A DNA stretch of 21,371 bases from JBPCPM01 sp050999155 (GTDB lineage Bacteria; Actinomycetota; Thermoleophilia; Solirubrobacterales; 70-9): assembly GCA_050999155.1 (NCBI GenBank), contig JBPCPM010000167.1, positions 1-21,371 of the forward strand. Direction: 5' to 3'. Made by a program: the position numbers and the translations under genes. A model generated the notes under the pieces. That model was not told the origin of the DNA. It searched no databases and saw only the letters and a list, made by a program, of their open reading frames with translations. Each line of letters starts with the position of its first letter. The first letter of the stretch is position 1. This document shows, piece after piece, positions 21,344 to 21,371 of the stretch.

Positions 21344-21371
21344 GCGGGCACCCCGGCGAGCAGGTCACGGG
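21340..21371 (-). CDS. 3' end of an upstream gene, probably the importer ATPase
   Basis: Only about nine codons are in the window, reading RDLLAGVPA and TGA at 21342-21340. The stop overlaps the GTG of the permease gene. An ATPase is expected here from the operon type, but so few residues cannot prove it. Confidence 0.4.
   Translation of the reverse strand, partial: RDLLAGVPA

Noticed and set aside
1..21371. Transposons, phage genes, integrases, toxin-antitoxin pairs, tRNA attachment sites
   Set aside because: No transposase, recombinase or tRNA-like sequence was found, and composition looks uniform, so I see no sign of a mobile island.

Overview
The window is about 70% G+C with dense, short-spaced genes, many GTG starts and GTGA stop/start overlaps. 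An actinobacterial IHF-like protein, an HAE3-type RND transporter and a Mce/Mla-type ATPase together suggest a high-GC actinomycete. My best guess is class Thermoleophilia (Solirubrobacterales-like). That is an inference from gene content and style, not a marker-based identification. I see no rRNA, tRNA, CRISPR, insertion sequence or phage gene.

Layout. (1) 1-3952 is a surface-glycan type cluster: two GT2 glycosyltransferases, two SAM methyltransferases (one CmoB-like) and a hexapeptide-repeat acyltransferase, arranged as two minus-strand units around one plus-strand glycosyltransferase. (2) 4007-8184 (minus) holds envelope and redox genes: an alpha/beta hydrolase with an Asp at the nucleophile position, a membrane-anchored sulfite-oxidase-fold molybdoenzyme, an exported PQQ-type sugar dehydrogenase and a lipoprotein. 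(3) 8401-14849 (plus) holds a Mce/Mla-like ABC ATPase with a long acidic N-terminus, a 948-residue RND (HAE3) transporter with an arginine-only linker, an anchored thioredoxin-fold protein lacking CxxC, a stand-alone PheRS-beta B3/B4 domain protein, a conserved-looking 173-residue protein and a small membrane protein. (4) 14866-15243 (minus) is an mIHF-like nucleoid protein with a long structured leader. (5) 15525-18317 is a serine-palmitoyltransferase-like alpha-oxoamine synthase, transcribed divergently from a GNAT-fold protein resembling bacterial ceramide synthase candidates, followed by a 92-residue membrane protein. (6) 18389-19291 is an AlkA-like DNA glycosylase that ends in a 71-bp tandem repeat with hairpins. 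(7) 19450-21371 (minus) is an ABC importer of the NMT1/THI5 type: lipoprotein, permease and the last codons of a third gene.

The signal I find most interesting beyond single genes is a recurring start-site architecture. A TANNNT hexamer lies 7-8 nt upstream of a start codon, with no ribosome-binding site and no recognisable -35 box. It occurs at seven genes, plus one weaker case, and indicates leaderless transcription. At one of the seven (the methyltransferase beginning near 1585) the start codon in that slot is CTG. The other candidate system is the divergent SPT-like/GNAT pair, which could make a ceramide-type lipid.
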